Shown here in pieces: positions 47,301 to 56,099 of a stretch of 64,000 nt of DNA; the stretch's first letter is position 1, and each line of letters starts with the position of its first letter. The notes below the pieces were generated by a model. The model was not told the DNA's origin, did no database searches, and saw only the letters and a list, made by a program, of their open reading frames with translations. The position numbers were made by a program, and so were the translations under genes. The stretch is from assembly GCA_022495005.1 (NCBI GenBank), contig JAGYXB010001569.1:1116001-1180000 (forward strand), written 5' to 3'. Source of the DNA: Rhyacophila brunnea. Taxonomy: Eukaryota > Arthropoda > Insecta > Trichoptera > Rhyacophilidae.

Positions 47301-50300
47301 ATTGGTGTTTTCGCCGATAACATTGAAAAAGTATCCACGCATATGGTTGAAATTTCATGTAAAAAATCCAAGCTTTGTGAAGTCAGTAGGTAGCTACAAG
47401 CGCCGGCGGCTCAGCACTTCATTACAATAAACAACTTCTTTTGTAGTTTATGAATGCCATGCTTGTTTCGGGGATTTTTACGATGTTTTTCAGATTTTTT
47501 ATGTTCTATGCTTAAATAGAACGTGTCGCGAATAATGTTATATAATGATATAACGAGTAATGCTTATAACGAGCAAATTTAGTCGGTCCCATCTTCCTCG
47601 TAATAACCAAGTTCCATTGTATTGTAAACGTCACAATATTGAATGTTCTTAGGTGGGCGGGATCATCGCGACCTTGAAGGCGGGATGGAAAGCTCACCAC
47701 GGTCACGAAGGCTTCAGCCATGGCTTCGGACATGACGAGTGGTCTCCGCAGAAGGAAGTGCACCTTCACATACACAACACAGGCCACCACGGTCACGAGG
47801 GAGCCTATAATTATCCAAGTGAGTAAATTGTCATTTTATTCATAATATATTACCACGTTTTTATTAGCTCGTATTCTTGTTTGTCCGGTACAGATTTTTT
47901 CTTGTGCAGTACAATTTTTTTTTGTTTGTCCAAGATTTTTAACTAACTTCCCGACTAGCTAGACATTTGAAACTTTTAGAATATATCAGAACACGACGAC
48001 AGTGCATTCTTTTAATACTTTTGGCCATCTTTTAGCAGAATTAAATTCATTTTCAGTTAATTCTGTTTTGTATGTTTCGGAAGAAATTCGTTAAAAGTAA
48101 TATTTATTACTCACTATTATTGGTTGCTAAGTGGGTCCTAGTAAGTAAATTATTAATATATACGTGCGTTACTTAGGAAATCAATATGAAATGACAAAAT
48201 GACATTTCTGTATTCTATAATATTTATTCAGTATTTCTATCAAGTACAATAAAGTGTTTTTATTAATATATTTATATTAAGCTTATATGATTCAACAGAA
48301 ATTTTTCAAACGTGGTATATAAAAAGTTATTTTTATCTTGTAATTATTTTTAATTAGCTAGTCAGGTACTTGATATCAGTAGTATGGAGCGAATAAAAGT
48401 AATGTAGTTATATTGTTTTTTTTTACCTAAATAAAAAATGATTTTAAGTTGTACACATTTACATTTTCTAAAAATATCGTGATGTGAACTTTAAAAAAAA
48501 ATGTCAAACTAAACTGCAATTATAAAAATATTCATAAAACATTATGTAAAAATAATAATTGGACTTATAGTAAATGAACATTTTAAATTGTATGCAAGGA
48601 TAATTTTTAATATAAAAAAATTATCTCTTTAATGTTTCTGGATAGGTACGTTTAAAATGAAAATTGTCAGTAAAATTTAATTGTGTTCAACCAAATCGTT
48701 TCGGGTATTGATGTAATATTCTACTGACATGAGTAAGTATAGGTATATGAGTATAATTAATATACGTTGTTTTATAAATTCTTAAATTAGGGTTAACTTA
48801 GCTTATTCGGCGTACTTCCATATACATACCTACGTTATAATATTTGTATTCATTCTTTATACAGTTTTTTCTTGTCATATTGTGAACGTCTTAAATATGA
48901 AATTTGTACACTTCGCTATGTGTAATGGATAAATTAGATTTTTTACCACGTTTTTCTTAGCTCGTATTCTTATTTGTCCGGTGGTTGTTTATCCAGTACA
49001 AATCTTGCAATCGATTTGTAACTAACTTCCCGAATAGACATTTGAAACTTTTAGAATATATCAGAACACGATGCCAATGCATTCTTTTAATACTTTTAGC
49101 CATCTTAGAATTGAATTCATTTTCAGTTAATTCTGTTTTGTATTGAAAGTTATTTCGGAAGAAATCCGTAAAAAGTAAAATACTATTATTGGATGCTAAG
49201 GGGATGGTCCTAGCAATTAAATTATTAATATATACGTGCGCTACTATGGAAATCAATATCAAATGTCAAAATTATATTTCAGTATTCTATAATATTTATT
49301 CAGTACCTATTTCTATGAAGTACAAAAAAAAGTATTTATTAATCCATACAATTGTCAAGTTTATATGATTCAACAGAAAATTTAAAAACGTGGTATATAA
49401 AAAGTTCTTTTTATCTTGTAATTATTAATTTTGAATTTGAATTTGATTAAAGAATATAGACGAGAAAAAAATAAATGAGGGAAATAATTTATATCAAAAC
49501 AACAAACTAGATCTTGTATCTACCTTAATAACATTTACAAGCAAAATAATTGTCAATACCTGGTCTAAAAACATACACGCCACATATATTATATTATAAA
49601 GAATAGGTACTTAGGTGTATTTAAATGTTAGTGCATTTTTGGGTAATTGTGCCGCAGAGGTGGACACGAGCTTTTATATTTTTTTTTACGAAAACAGTTT
49701 ATTCCATGTAGACAATTATAATAAATACCTTTTTCTGTTGGCGCGTCGGCTTTTCGATCCAATAATCGTTAATTGAAAATTTGATCACAAACTAAGATTA
49801 TATGAGGTAATATTAGGTTGGGGTAGGTTAGATTAGGTTAGGTAATGTTAGGTTAGGTTAGGTTTGGTTTGGTTTGGTCTAAAAAGAAAGTTGTTAAATC
49901 TCATGTCCACCTCTGCGCCACATTTGGGAATGGGACGACTGGACTCCGGACAATTGGACGCCGCACTGTCGTAGACACGTATAAAGAACGTAGACGAGGT
50001 ATTTTAATCGGTTTCTATCTACTACTTAGTAGTTTTAATTTATTTTACTCTTAACATAATGTATTCTTTATTGCGGATTGAGAATTACCATGCCTAAGGC
50101 TTTATATAAAAAAAAAATCTTTTTTCGTTGGAACTTAAACATATGCACGATTAAATCATTATTTACGTCTGCATATTTACATTCTCACCAACTATTAAAT
50201 CATAATATAATCATTTAAATATAAATAATAATATAATATATTTAATATTATAAGTACCCATAAGTACCTAACGTCTATTTATTTTCGAATTCCGTGGCGT

Positions 50301-53150
50301 CCAGTTGTCCGGTGCCAAATCGTCCTAGACCCGGCACATTTACCCATTTTTGACATGATCTGGTTTTACTATTCCAAAATATTTCTCTTTGTCATATAAT
50401 AGCTTGTATCCAGTTTTTTGCCAATATTCACCCCATTTTTACTGGGTATACTTAATCATTGAGTAAATCAAGTTTCTTTGTCTAAATTTGCATTGTCATG
50501 TTATTTAAATGGTTGCCATGATTATAAGATTATCGCAACATTTGTACAACATAGTGATAAATTAATTAATTCCTGTTTAAAAAAAAAATAGAATTGAACG
50601 TTTGAAACAAAAGAACGAAAGCTTTTTTCTTTTTTAAACGTCATCGTCTATAGTTTGTACAATAAATTAACTTTCTCTTGTTTTAAAATAAATCTATTTC
50701 GCCGAATTTATTATACAGATGTTCAACATACATCGTCCATTAAGCGGGGGCGTCACTATCGCGAGAAAAACGTTTATTCCCACGAATTGTATTTACATTT
50801 TATTGAATCGAATCATCGTATTGTTATTACGAACCAAAGCAGACTGTATACAGGTCGTGGCACTGACATGCGAATTACGATGTTAGTGCTAGTTATTGAT
50901 TATCTTCGAATGCAATACGGATTGTATATTTCGTTGAAATTATTACGATTTATTTAAATGTGCAATAGACATCATGTTCTACAAACAGTTTACTATATTG
51001 CATTATAAGTATGAGTAATAGCTAACACTAACATCGAAGTTTACAGTTTCGACTGTAGTGGGCCTTGGTACGAACTGTGTTTAAAGTATTTTGACATATT
51101 GCCAATGATACTTATTTCCATGGCATTTTTAATTCCAAAACAAAACTATACCCAAACTGTTGTAGTAGTACTGGTGTAGACAGTGGAAGATTTAGAGACT
51201 TGGAGGCCGGAGGCACTGACTTTCAACTACCAAACTTAGGTACCCAGTAAAAATAACAACGTATCCATTCCAATTATTATTGAAGAATACAGTGTTATGA
51301 CCCATAATAATATTAGTGGTTTATTGTTTTGTGTATAATATGGCCAGCTGTTTACGATATAACAACTCACGGTGTATTGTGATACGACGAACAGTATTTT
51401 CCGGACACGCTATTATCCATGTTTATAAAATGTCTTAAAATAACAAATGATAACGAGAGTTCTGGGGTTGACCTCTCAAATGGATGCATCCCCTATTTTC
51501 CTCTATTCATCTCGATTTTATGCTTTTAACGCAGATTATAAATACTTCTTTTTCATCTTCTTCTTCGCTCCCTAAAAGGCTTATATGGACACCATGGACG
51601 ACAACTCCAGGAACTCCTGTCGCTCGCCGGCCTTAACACACCTTCCCAGCTATGAGTCGGAGTCCTGTAACTTCACCGAATAGGTACACACTAGATGATA
51701 TTTTGATGCCTTCAAGGATGCCGGAAGCCAGTTGTCTTGAAGAAAAGACAGCCAGGTTGTGACTCTCTTGAGGAATCCAGAGCATACGTTGTATCTTTAC
51801 AATCAATCTGATAAGAGACTGAATGTTCAGCTTTCTTATATCGTTATTTGTATGACGAAGTAGATTGAGTGTAAACTTGACGATTAATGTGTCCGTGTTT
51901 TAACTATTTGGGAATATTTTAAAATAGTGTATCTAGATTTTAGAAGAACCACGTGGAAATAAACGTTTCTTATATTAAGATCATGGCCCCCATAAGTGGG
52001 GGGGGGTGACAAAGCTCTAGCCTGGAGGCCCGGCGTGGCAGATCGACCAGTTAAGTGAGAAAAACACAACACAAATTTGCTCTGATAGTAAAAAAAAGTC
52101 GCAAACAAAAGTATTTTTTGTGACAGAGATTTTTGACTAATTCATAGTTTTGATATTTTTTATAAGTATTCATTTTAAAAAAACATCGCTTTTTATAAAA
52201 ATATAAATGTGTATAACTTGAAATCCTTTTTATTTATATCAAATTTTATTTTAGGTATGGTCCCAATATTGAAGTTTGATTTGATATAAATAAAAAGGAT
52301 TTCAAGTTATACACATTTATATTTTTATAAAAATCGATGTTTTTTTTAAATAAATATAAAAAAATATTAAAACGATGAATTAGTCAAAAATCTAAACGTA
52401 AAAAATTGAAAACTTAATAAACTAAATTTTAATTACAAATATGATCATAAAATACCTAAAATGTAATAATATGATGTGACCCTGCAACGAATTCACATTT
52501 TATTACATTTTTTTACAATTGTAAGTTTATCTTTGATTTAAAAAAAAATCTTTTAAATGGTTTTAGATATATATTTATTAATTAATAAGATACAGTTGAA
52601 ATTGTAAATTATCAAAAAAAATCTTAAATTGCAAACTTCGTATTTTCCGCTAGGTTCTCCGTTGGCATATAGGACCCCCATGCCTTGTGTTTGGTGTCAC
52701 AATTTTTGGGACTGTTAATAATTTCGTTTCAGTGAGGTTCATTTTTAAATTATAAATATTGTTGACCTCTTATAGCTTCTCCATTAGGTATTTGACGTTA
52801 ATCAATTAATAATATAAACACACTATGACACGGACTGGCACGGATATACGTAACACGTATAATTCATGAAAAGACCCATTTTTGATTGTCAATCCAGTTT
52901 ATCTCTATATTGGAAATATGTATCTATATCTTTATTTCTTTCTTCAGCAAGCGGTTTCGATCCATGGAGTCGGCAAGACGTAGTATCTGCACCAGCTATA
53001 CCCGCCATGAGCGCACATCCTGCACCATATCCAAGTGTCGCCAGCTATCCTGCCAGTTATTCGGCCCAAGTCGTGGGCCCCGGCTCCATCAACACGCCCT
53101 ACGGTCACTACGTCAGGACCGGGGGCCCTACCGCCGCAGGGTATCCGTGA
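34736..53150 (+). CDS. Osiris-like (DUF1676-type) protein, four coding exons
   Basis: Four exons (34736-35378, 45685-45833, 47653-47818, 52948-53150) join in phases 1, 0 and 1 to 386 residues. Residues 34-51 form a hydrophobic signal core (CVILVMAAMLYSCLAICE). The best start may be Met30 (34823) or Met33, because the first ATG puts 30 polar residues before the signal; an in-frame stop lies at 34727. Residues 52-214 are polar with five N-glycosylation sequons (N85, N90, N126, N134, N158). RTFGRPLRKLQ (216-226) leads into a hydrophobic stretch to 264; 278-314 is His-rich (AHHGHEGF, VHLHIHNTGHHGHEG); the tail is rich in Pro, Ala and Tyr. This order fits insect Osiris proteins, thought to act in the secretory/endosomal system during cuticle formation. 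The family's cysteine pair is absent, so it is a divergent member or a related DUF1676-type protein. All introns are GT-AG. Confidence 0.75.
35379..36199. other. Intron 1, first part
   Basis: 35685-35760 resembles the left arm of 50850-51082 (CCGTGGCAC, GTGCTAGTTATTGG, GAATGCAATA). TAGGGATTCATTGCAATACCGG at 35582 and a GGAATCCCGCGATCGG at about 36421 look like isolated hAT-type termini. Otherwise nothing is recognised. Confidence 0.4.
36200..36358 (+). mobile_element. SINE family F, 5'-truncated
   Basis: B box GGTTCGAATCCCGCG, then CCAATAGGTTGAGCAAG, CCACTCTGTGGAAGCCC and TCGGACAATAAGG. In intron 1. Confidence 0.7.
36359..36771. other. Intron 1, nothing firm
   Basis: No feature beyond a possible hAT-like terminus at 36390-36440. 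Confidence 0.35.
36772..36962 (+). mobile_element. SINE family F, head partly lost
   Basis: GGATTCGAATCCCGGC, CTAATAGGTTGAGCATGTGG, CCATTTCTCGTAAAAAC and CTTATGATCGGACATG. Confidence 0.75.
36963..37445. other. Intron 1, nothing recognised
   Basis: No supported feature. Confidence 0.4.
37446..38983. mobile_element. Long-TIR DNA element flanked by TA, family P
   Basis: 1538 bp with inverted repeats of about 360 bp. Left AGGCTAT, AAAAAGATCGTGACTAGGCG, CATGCGTCC, TTCATTGACATGTTTTC, CATCTTTACACGATTTAAG and GAAAATTATTTGCCGTTTCA are all mirrored at 38630-38983. TA dinucleotides lie at both edges, as in Tc1/mariner insertions. The core has no transposase. Insertion is in intron 1. Confidence 0.85.
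39265..39396 (+). mobile_element. SINE family F, body only
   Basis: ATCTAATAGGTTGAGCCATT, CATCCATTTGTCGTAAAAAA and ATGATCTTCTTAGGGTC. The tRNA head is missing. Confidence 0.65.
39397..40757. other. Intron 1, nothing recognised
   Basis: AT-rich; a GC-richer patch at 40460-40620 has no coherent frame. Ends at the TTAA of the next family B element. Confidence 0.4.
40758..41511. mobile_element. Family B TTAA foldback element, 754 bp
   Basis: TTAA at 40754-40757 and 41512-41515. Ends GGGTGGACGTGCTCAGCG and CGCTGAGCATGTCCCCCC. The arms are inverted copies, with a shorter centre than 19583-20973. Confidence 0.85.
41516..41759. other. Intron 1 spacer
   Basis: No supported feature. Confidence 0.35.
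41760..42500 (-). pseudogene. Tc1/mariner-type transposase, multiply broken
   Basis: On the minus strand, reading ATG at 42498 downward, pieces in different frames give LREIYDQYNLPTELTI, LIRKFESNDNFCDV, then SVDENPEQSI, a FHEKITFSDEAHLWLN segment with the conserved D of the catalytic triad, FMNKHNCRIW, GGIIGPYFYENENGNAVTV and ERYRNMIIDFFWHELDDF. This matches the order of an insect IS630/Tc1/mariner transposase (helix-turn-helix, first catalytic D, GGIIGP..F region). Several frameshifts and stops make it inactive. TIRs were not found. It lies antisense in intron 1. Confidence 0.85.
42637..42737 (-). mobile_element. SINE family F fragment
   Basis: GTTAGCCACTTACTCAACCC, GGGTCCATACGCTGGG and TTGAAAAAACAATATTAGAA are the reverse of the family F body; a decayed B box follows. 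Confidence 0.65.
42743..42876. repeat. Short foldback element, family O
   Basis: GCCGTGTCCACGCTGG..GCCTCATTAAATTTC is mirrored by GAAATTGAATGAGG..CCAATGTGGACACGGC. Arms of about 45-50 bp surround an AT-rich loop. Confidence 0.65.
42877..43284. other. Intron 1; GC-balanced patch without gene
   Basis: 42990-43190 is less AT-rich, with overlapping open frames on both strands, but no domain, splice logic or homology is visible. Not called as a gene. Confidence 0.35.
43285..43530 (+). mobile_element. Family A MITE, left half
   Basis: CAGTGGCGAAGGGTGGAG to the central ATAGATAGGATAATAT block; the right half is missing. Confidence 0.75.
43531..43983. other. Intron 1, nothing recognised
   Basis: No supported feature. 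Confidence 0.4.
43984..44788. mobile_element. Long-TIR foldback element, family Q
   Basis: TTTAATTTAATAAAACGC at the left and its inverse at the right. The arms (about 300 bp) share GCGCATCTATTCTATACA, CGCTACGGCAGCTATCTAG, CACTTATTGTAACAAT, ATGACATTGA..CTACTTTACAAGCTGC and others. The right arm contains its own small inverted repeats of CAGATTGTAAA. Non-coding. Confidence 0.8.
44995..45075 (+). repeat. Possible orphan hAT terminus
   Basis: CAGGGCTTCGAACCGGAACT and repeated AAAACCG/ACCGAA motifs resemble a hAT end. No matching opposite end was found within intron 1. Confidence 0.35.
45076..45684. other. Intron 1, last part, with acceptor
   Basis: The acceptor used is AGGTACAG| at 45684, with a poor pyrimidine tract. 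A stronger-looking TTATATGTGTTACAG| lies at 45629, but its use would hit TAA within ten codons. Confidence 0.5.
45685..45833 (+). CDS. Osiris-like gene, coding exon 2
   Basis: 149 bp; completes Ala215 and encodes 216-264, the basic leader RTFGRPLRKLQ and the hydrophobic domain. The donor is TTTAAG|GTGAGT. GC content is clearly above the flanking introns. Confidence 0.85.
45834..46456. other. Intron 2, first part: fragments of families A, C and a hAT
   Basis: 46055-46160 is a worn family A interior (GATGGAACATATTGGTTAG). 46175-46312 matches the family C interior (TTACAG..TTAATTAATACATTCTG). 46330-46425 is rich in ACCGGTATT and ends TTGCAATCCTTAACCCTG, a hAT-like terminus. Confidence 0.5.
46457..47013. 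mobile_element. Family B foldback element, 557 bp, internally shortened
   Basis: Left flank TTGA (46453-46456, mutated TTAA), right flank TTAA (47014-47017). Ends GGGGGGACATGCTCAGCG and CGCTGAGCACGTCCCCCC. The arms are inverted; the centre has a novel AT-rich loop. Confidence 0.85.
47018..47652. other. Intron 2, last part
   Basis: No repeat recognised. Ends with the acceptor GTTCTTAG| at 47652. Confidence 0.5.
47653..47818 (+). CDS. Osiris-like gene, coding exon 3
   Basis: 166 bp encoding VGGIIATLKAGWKAHHGHEG and the rest of the His-rich segment to Pro319, plus one base. The donor is CCAA|GTGAGT. Phase 0 in, phase 1 out. Confidence 0.85.
47851..48345 (+). repeat. Family D repeat, copy 1 (intron 3)
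   Basis: ACCACGTTTTTATTAGCTCG to AAACGTGGTATATAAAAAGT. Edge motifs CCACGTTTTT and AAACGTGG are inverted. Copy 2 is 600 bp downstream, and a minus-strand fragment lies at 4953-5178. Confidence 0.7.
48346..48679. other. Intron 3 spacer
   Basis: AT-rich, nothing recognised. Confidence 0.4.
48680..48935 (+). mobile_element. LINE 3' tail, family X
   Basis: TTCAACCAAATCGTTTCGGG, GTTGTTTTATAAATTCTTAAA and TTGTGAACGTCTTAAA match 6283-6797. The canonical tail is worn. Confidence 0.6.
48944..49430 (+). repeat. Family D repeat, copy 2 (intron 3)
   Basis: Same order as copy 1: TAGACATTTGAAACTTTTAG, ATATATCAGAACACGA, TTTTCAGTTAATTCTGTTTT, TATATACGTGCG and AAAAACGTGGTATATAAAAA. Confidence 0.7.
49431..49805. 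other. Intron 3 spacer
   Basis: AT-rich, nothing recognised. Confidence 0.4.
49806..49880 (+). repeat. Interstitial TTAGG-like telomeric tract
   Basis: A degenerate run of TTAGG pentamers (TTAGGTTAGGTTAGG at the best part) passing into TTTGG repeats. TTAGG is the insect telomere unit. The tract is short and inside intron 3. Confidence 0.75.
49881..50849. other. Intron 3, nothing recognised
   Basis: No supported gene or repeat. Confidence 0.4.
50850..51082. repeat. Family I inverted-repeat element
   Basis: GGTCGTGGCACTGAC..GATGTTAGTGCTAGTTATT is mirrored by AATAGCTAACACTAACATC..GTAGTGGGCCTTGG. A related fragment is at 35685-35760. Confidence 0.55.
51083..51549. other. Intron 3; scrap of family H
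   Basis: 51355-51430 (GATATAACAACTCACGGTG, TGTGATACGACGAAC) matches 62270-62310. Otherwise nothing. Confidence 0.4.
51550..51800 (-). pseudogene. Possible LINE 3' coding remnant
   Basis: The minus strand reads LAGERQEFLELSSMVSI after a stop-containing stretch, followed by a GAAGAAGA run. This resembles the last residues of some LINE proteins, but is too short for a family call. Confidence 0.3.
51982..52105 (+). mobile_element. Family E MITE, left fragment
   Basis: CATGGCCCCCATAAGTGGGG, GACAAAGCTCTAGCCTGGAG and AGTAAAAAAAAGTCGC match 54464-54600. Confidence 0.7.
52120..52400. repeat. Near-perfect palindrome, family R
   Basis: AGATTTTTGACTAATTCAT..AAAATATAAATGTGTATAAC, then TTGAAATCCTTTTTATTTAT, is mirrored around a loop at about 52250-52275. 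Arms of about 125 bp. Lies in intron 3. Confidence 0.8.
52401..52947. other. Intron 3, last part
   Basis: No repeat recognised. It ends with a strong pyrimidine tract and TTTCTTTCTTCAG| at 52947. Confidence 0.5.
52948..53150 (+). CDS. Osiris-like gene, last coding exon
   Basis: It completes Thr320 and encodes SGFDPWSRQDVVSAPAIP and a Pro/Ala/Tyr/Ser-rich C-terminus ending in AAGYP, stop TGA at 53148. GC-rich relative to flanks. Confidence 0.85.
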
Positions 53151-53854
53151 TAAAGAAACAAAGGGCCGCCAAGGTCCGATAATCAAATCAGGAGGCGGCT
53201 AATGAAGGAATTGCTCAATTGGTGATACTATATTTTAGGCAATAAGGTATTATAGTGTATTGTTAGTATTTTTTTTGGCGCTTTGTATAGTAGAGGCTGT
53301 AACTCCCACCTTTTGATCCTTGAAGACCAGGTCTTGGTCAATTTCTTATATGGTTTTATAATCAATAGGTACCTCCCTACATAGGTACTATTATGTATAT
53401 TTGAATACAGCGCATAACCATAAAGATCCAAAAGGATTGAGCGAATGACTAAAAGAATTTTTACCTTAGATTATAGAAAAATATAGATAGAGCTATTGCA
53501 AGTGTTTGTCCCTCAAAACATGACGAACTTTTTCACGCACTTACCTCGCCCCCTTCACGCTTCCTCCGCGACCCTTTCCTGGGTTATTCGAAAATATGTA
53601 TGACTGTGTGCGTGTCGTAGTGTTGCCAGATATCGAATATTTATTCCAATGTTATAATTTTACAAGCGATGTTTTTATAAATTATATTATGGCAACACTG
53701 GCGTGTTGGGTATGCACTTGGTAAAATATTACTCACTTAAATCGGCTCGTGCGGAGGGCTTCATTTTTACATTAAATTTATAAGGTACAGATAGATGATC
53801 AGTATTCTGTCATGTATTGGAAATGGTAATTTAGTTACATCTTTTTGATTATCT
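53151..53854. other. 3' flank of the Osiris-like gene
   Basis: Presumed 3' UTR at the start. No AATAAA appears within the first 150 bp after the stop; candidates farther on are unconvincing. A small inverted pair (GTGTTGCCAGATATCG and TTATGGCAACAC) lies at 53620-53700. Confidence 0.4.
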
Positions 53855-54058
53855 ATGGCCGATCCTAAGAGAGTGGAGGTTTGTATTAACATATTTGTTT
53901 TTTTTTTACGAAAAATGAATGATAGCCACTTGCCCAACCTATTAGGTCCATACTCTGACTCAAACACAAATTGAAAAACAATATGTGTATTTGCCAGACT
54001 CAGGATTCGAACCTGGGACCCACGATTTTATAGGGCGACGCTTAAGCCGCTCGGTACA
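53855..54058 (-). mobile_element. SINE family F, near full length
   Basis: Reverse of the family consensus: GATAGCCACTTGCCCAACC, ATTAGGTCCATACTCTGA, AATTGAAAAACAATATGTG, B box complement GGATTCGAACC, and head complement TTAAGCCGCTCGG. Confidence 0.8.
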
Positions 54059-54214
54059 TCATTTTACCAGTAATTATTCAAATGTGGCACCCACGTTGCT
54101 TGTTAAAACTCATTTAGTGCTAACACCGCGACTGGCGCATTTGGAGTCGTTGGCCATTAGATGTAATTACCGTGTTATTTAAATATGATAATTAAAAGGT
54201 TAACAGCGATTGTG

Positions 54215-54360
54215 TAATTATGTAGAGCGACCATCTTTGTAAGTAGCGGGCTCGAATCCGCAGTTGGTTAATAAAATGTGTGTACTTGGTTATTTCAATA
54301 TGTATACCCAATGGGTTGGACGCATGGCTAACAACTATTCCTGGTAAAAAAATGTTGATT
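54215..54360 (+). mobile_element. SINE family F, diverged
   Basis: GGGCTCGAATCCGCAG, then CCCAATGGGTTGGACGCATG and a TTCCTGGTAAAAA block. Confidence 0.6.
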
Positions 54361-54463
54361 CGGCAAAATAAATGGATGTATGATGTTCAAAATGAATGAT
54401 TGCAATTAGCAGATCCCAATCATTTTGATTTTTAAGATTTGATAAGATTTACGTAATTATACC

Positions 54464-54864
54464 CATGGGTGGGGGCTGGCAGGGCTCTAGCCTGGGGGCC
54501 CGGGCTCAGGAAGGGCCCAGCGTGGCGAGTCGACCAGATAAGTGATGTTAATATACATCACAAATTCTCTCAAAAGTAAAAAAAGTCGCCTGCGACGCTA
54601 TTGTTCTTCAATATTGTTATTATTTAAAATTATGTGGTTGTTCGATTTAATTTTTAATTGTGTATCGATACTCGACAACTTCATAATTCAAATGGATGTA
54701 TTAAAATATACAAAAAACGCTAAATATACACATTAATTTTATCGCGTACACCATTTGGTACACCTACTATAGAGCGTGACACTGCCTTTATCTTTAGCGA
54801 TAGGTAGGGGGGGCGCCAAAGATCCTAGCCTGGGGGGGGGCCGCTTCAGGATGTGGGAGCCATG
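54464..54864. mobile_element. Family E hAT-like MITE
   Basis: 401 bp with CATGGGTGGGGG and GTGGGAGCCATG ends. Flanks ATTATACC (54456-54463) and ATTATACA (54865-54872) match 7/8. The interior matches 32156-32572. Confidence 0.85.
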
Positions 54865-56099
54865 ATTATACATACAGCTATATTCATGATGTGACTATAT
54901 ATACATACATGTTCACACCCTGAATATAAATCTGATATTACAAACTTGATTGTAACCATATATTTTTTTGCGAAAATTCTGTGGTTGACCTCTGAAACTA
55001 TATTTTGTTTTATTGAATTCGACCCAATTTTTTTCCAATAATTTTCATTTTCACTTTGATGGAATAAAATATGTACCTACATGCACAATAGTCACTCTTT
55101 AAAATGTTCAAATTATTGGAACAAATTTTATATAATTTTAAATTTCAACTCAGGAAATCCTATTAATATAATAAATACCTGTAATCAAAATTATTACGTA
55201 GGTACCTACATAAAACTCCCTCAAAACTGTCTCATTATTTGTATGCGTATTTTTCAATGAATAAGTGATGGAGAGAAGTCATTTCAGTTTTGACCTACTC
55301 AATTAAACTAACATATTTGAGACCGTTAGCTTCAAAGTCGGAAGCCTCCATTTTCACGTGTTTTGATATTTTTCTTGATTTTGATTCTGTTAATACTTTT
55401 CCTATATTTGTAGGTATATTCATAAAATATCAAATCTAGCTTTAAACTTTGTTAGTTGAATATAATTAAGCTGGAAGTTGATGGAAAAATCGTTTATATT
55501 CATCAGCTGCCGTTTTTTTACAACTAATTTTAAACATTATTTTATATTAATTTTAATAACGTTGAAGACATTTTATTTGGCTTTTTTCTAATTATTTACT
55601 AAAAATTTTGTAAAAATAAAATATTCTATTTTCAAATCTAATCTTATTGCGATTGTCTCAAAATGGCGGAATATGGAGGTAACTGACTTTGAAACTAACT
55701 GAGCCAGAAACTAGTATTAATTGTTACTTCTTTGTTATTCTTACAAAGATATTAGATACCTACTTACCAAATAACATGTTATTTCTAATAATAAGTATTA
55801 TTTGTAAAATTTGTAGATAGTATGTACTTATTTATATAAAAAAAATAAAGATTAGTCGCGATTCTTTTTTATCGACAGTTTGAATCGTTGAGACTGATTT
55901 TTTTCCAGATTGCTTTTATAATATAATAATTAATTATAAGTATTTAAAGTGTTGAATAATTATTTATAATTCAAGGTATTTAATATTTTCTAATCTCTGT
56001 TATACTTACATAAGTTAATTTTAAGTTGTTTTATAATGTATATTAATAATTTATTAAAAATAATATTTTTTATAATATATAAATAAATATAAGTGTCAT
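54865..56099. other. Intergenic, very AT-rich
   Basis: No gene or matching repeat. Confidence 0.4.
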
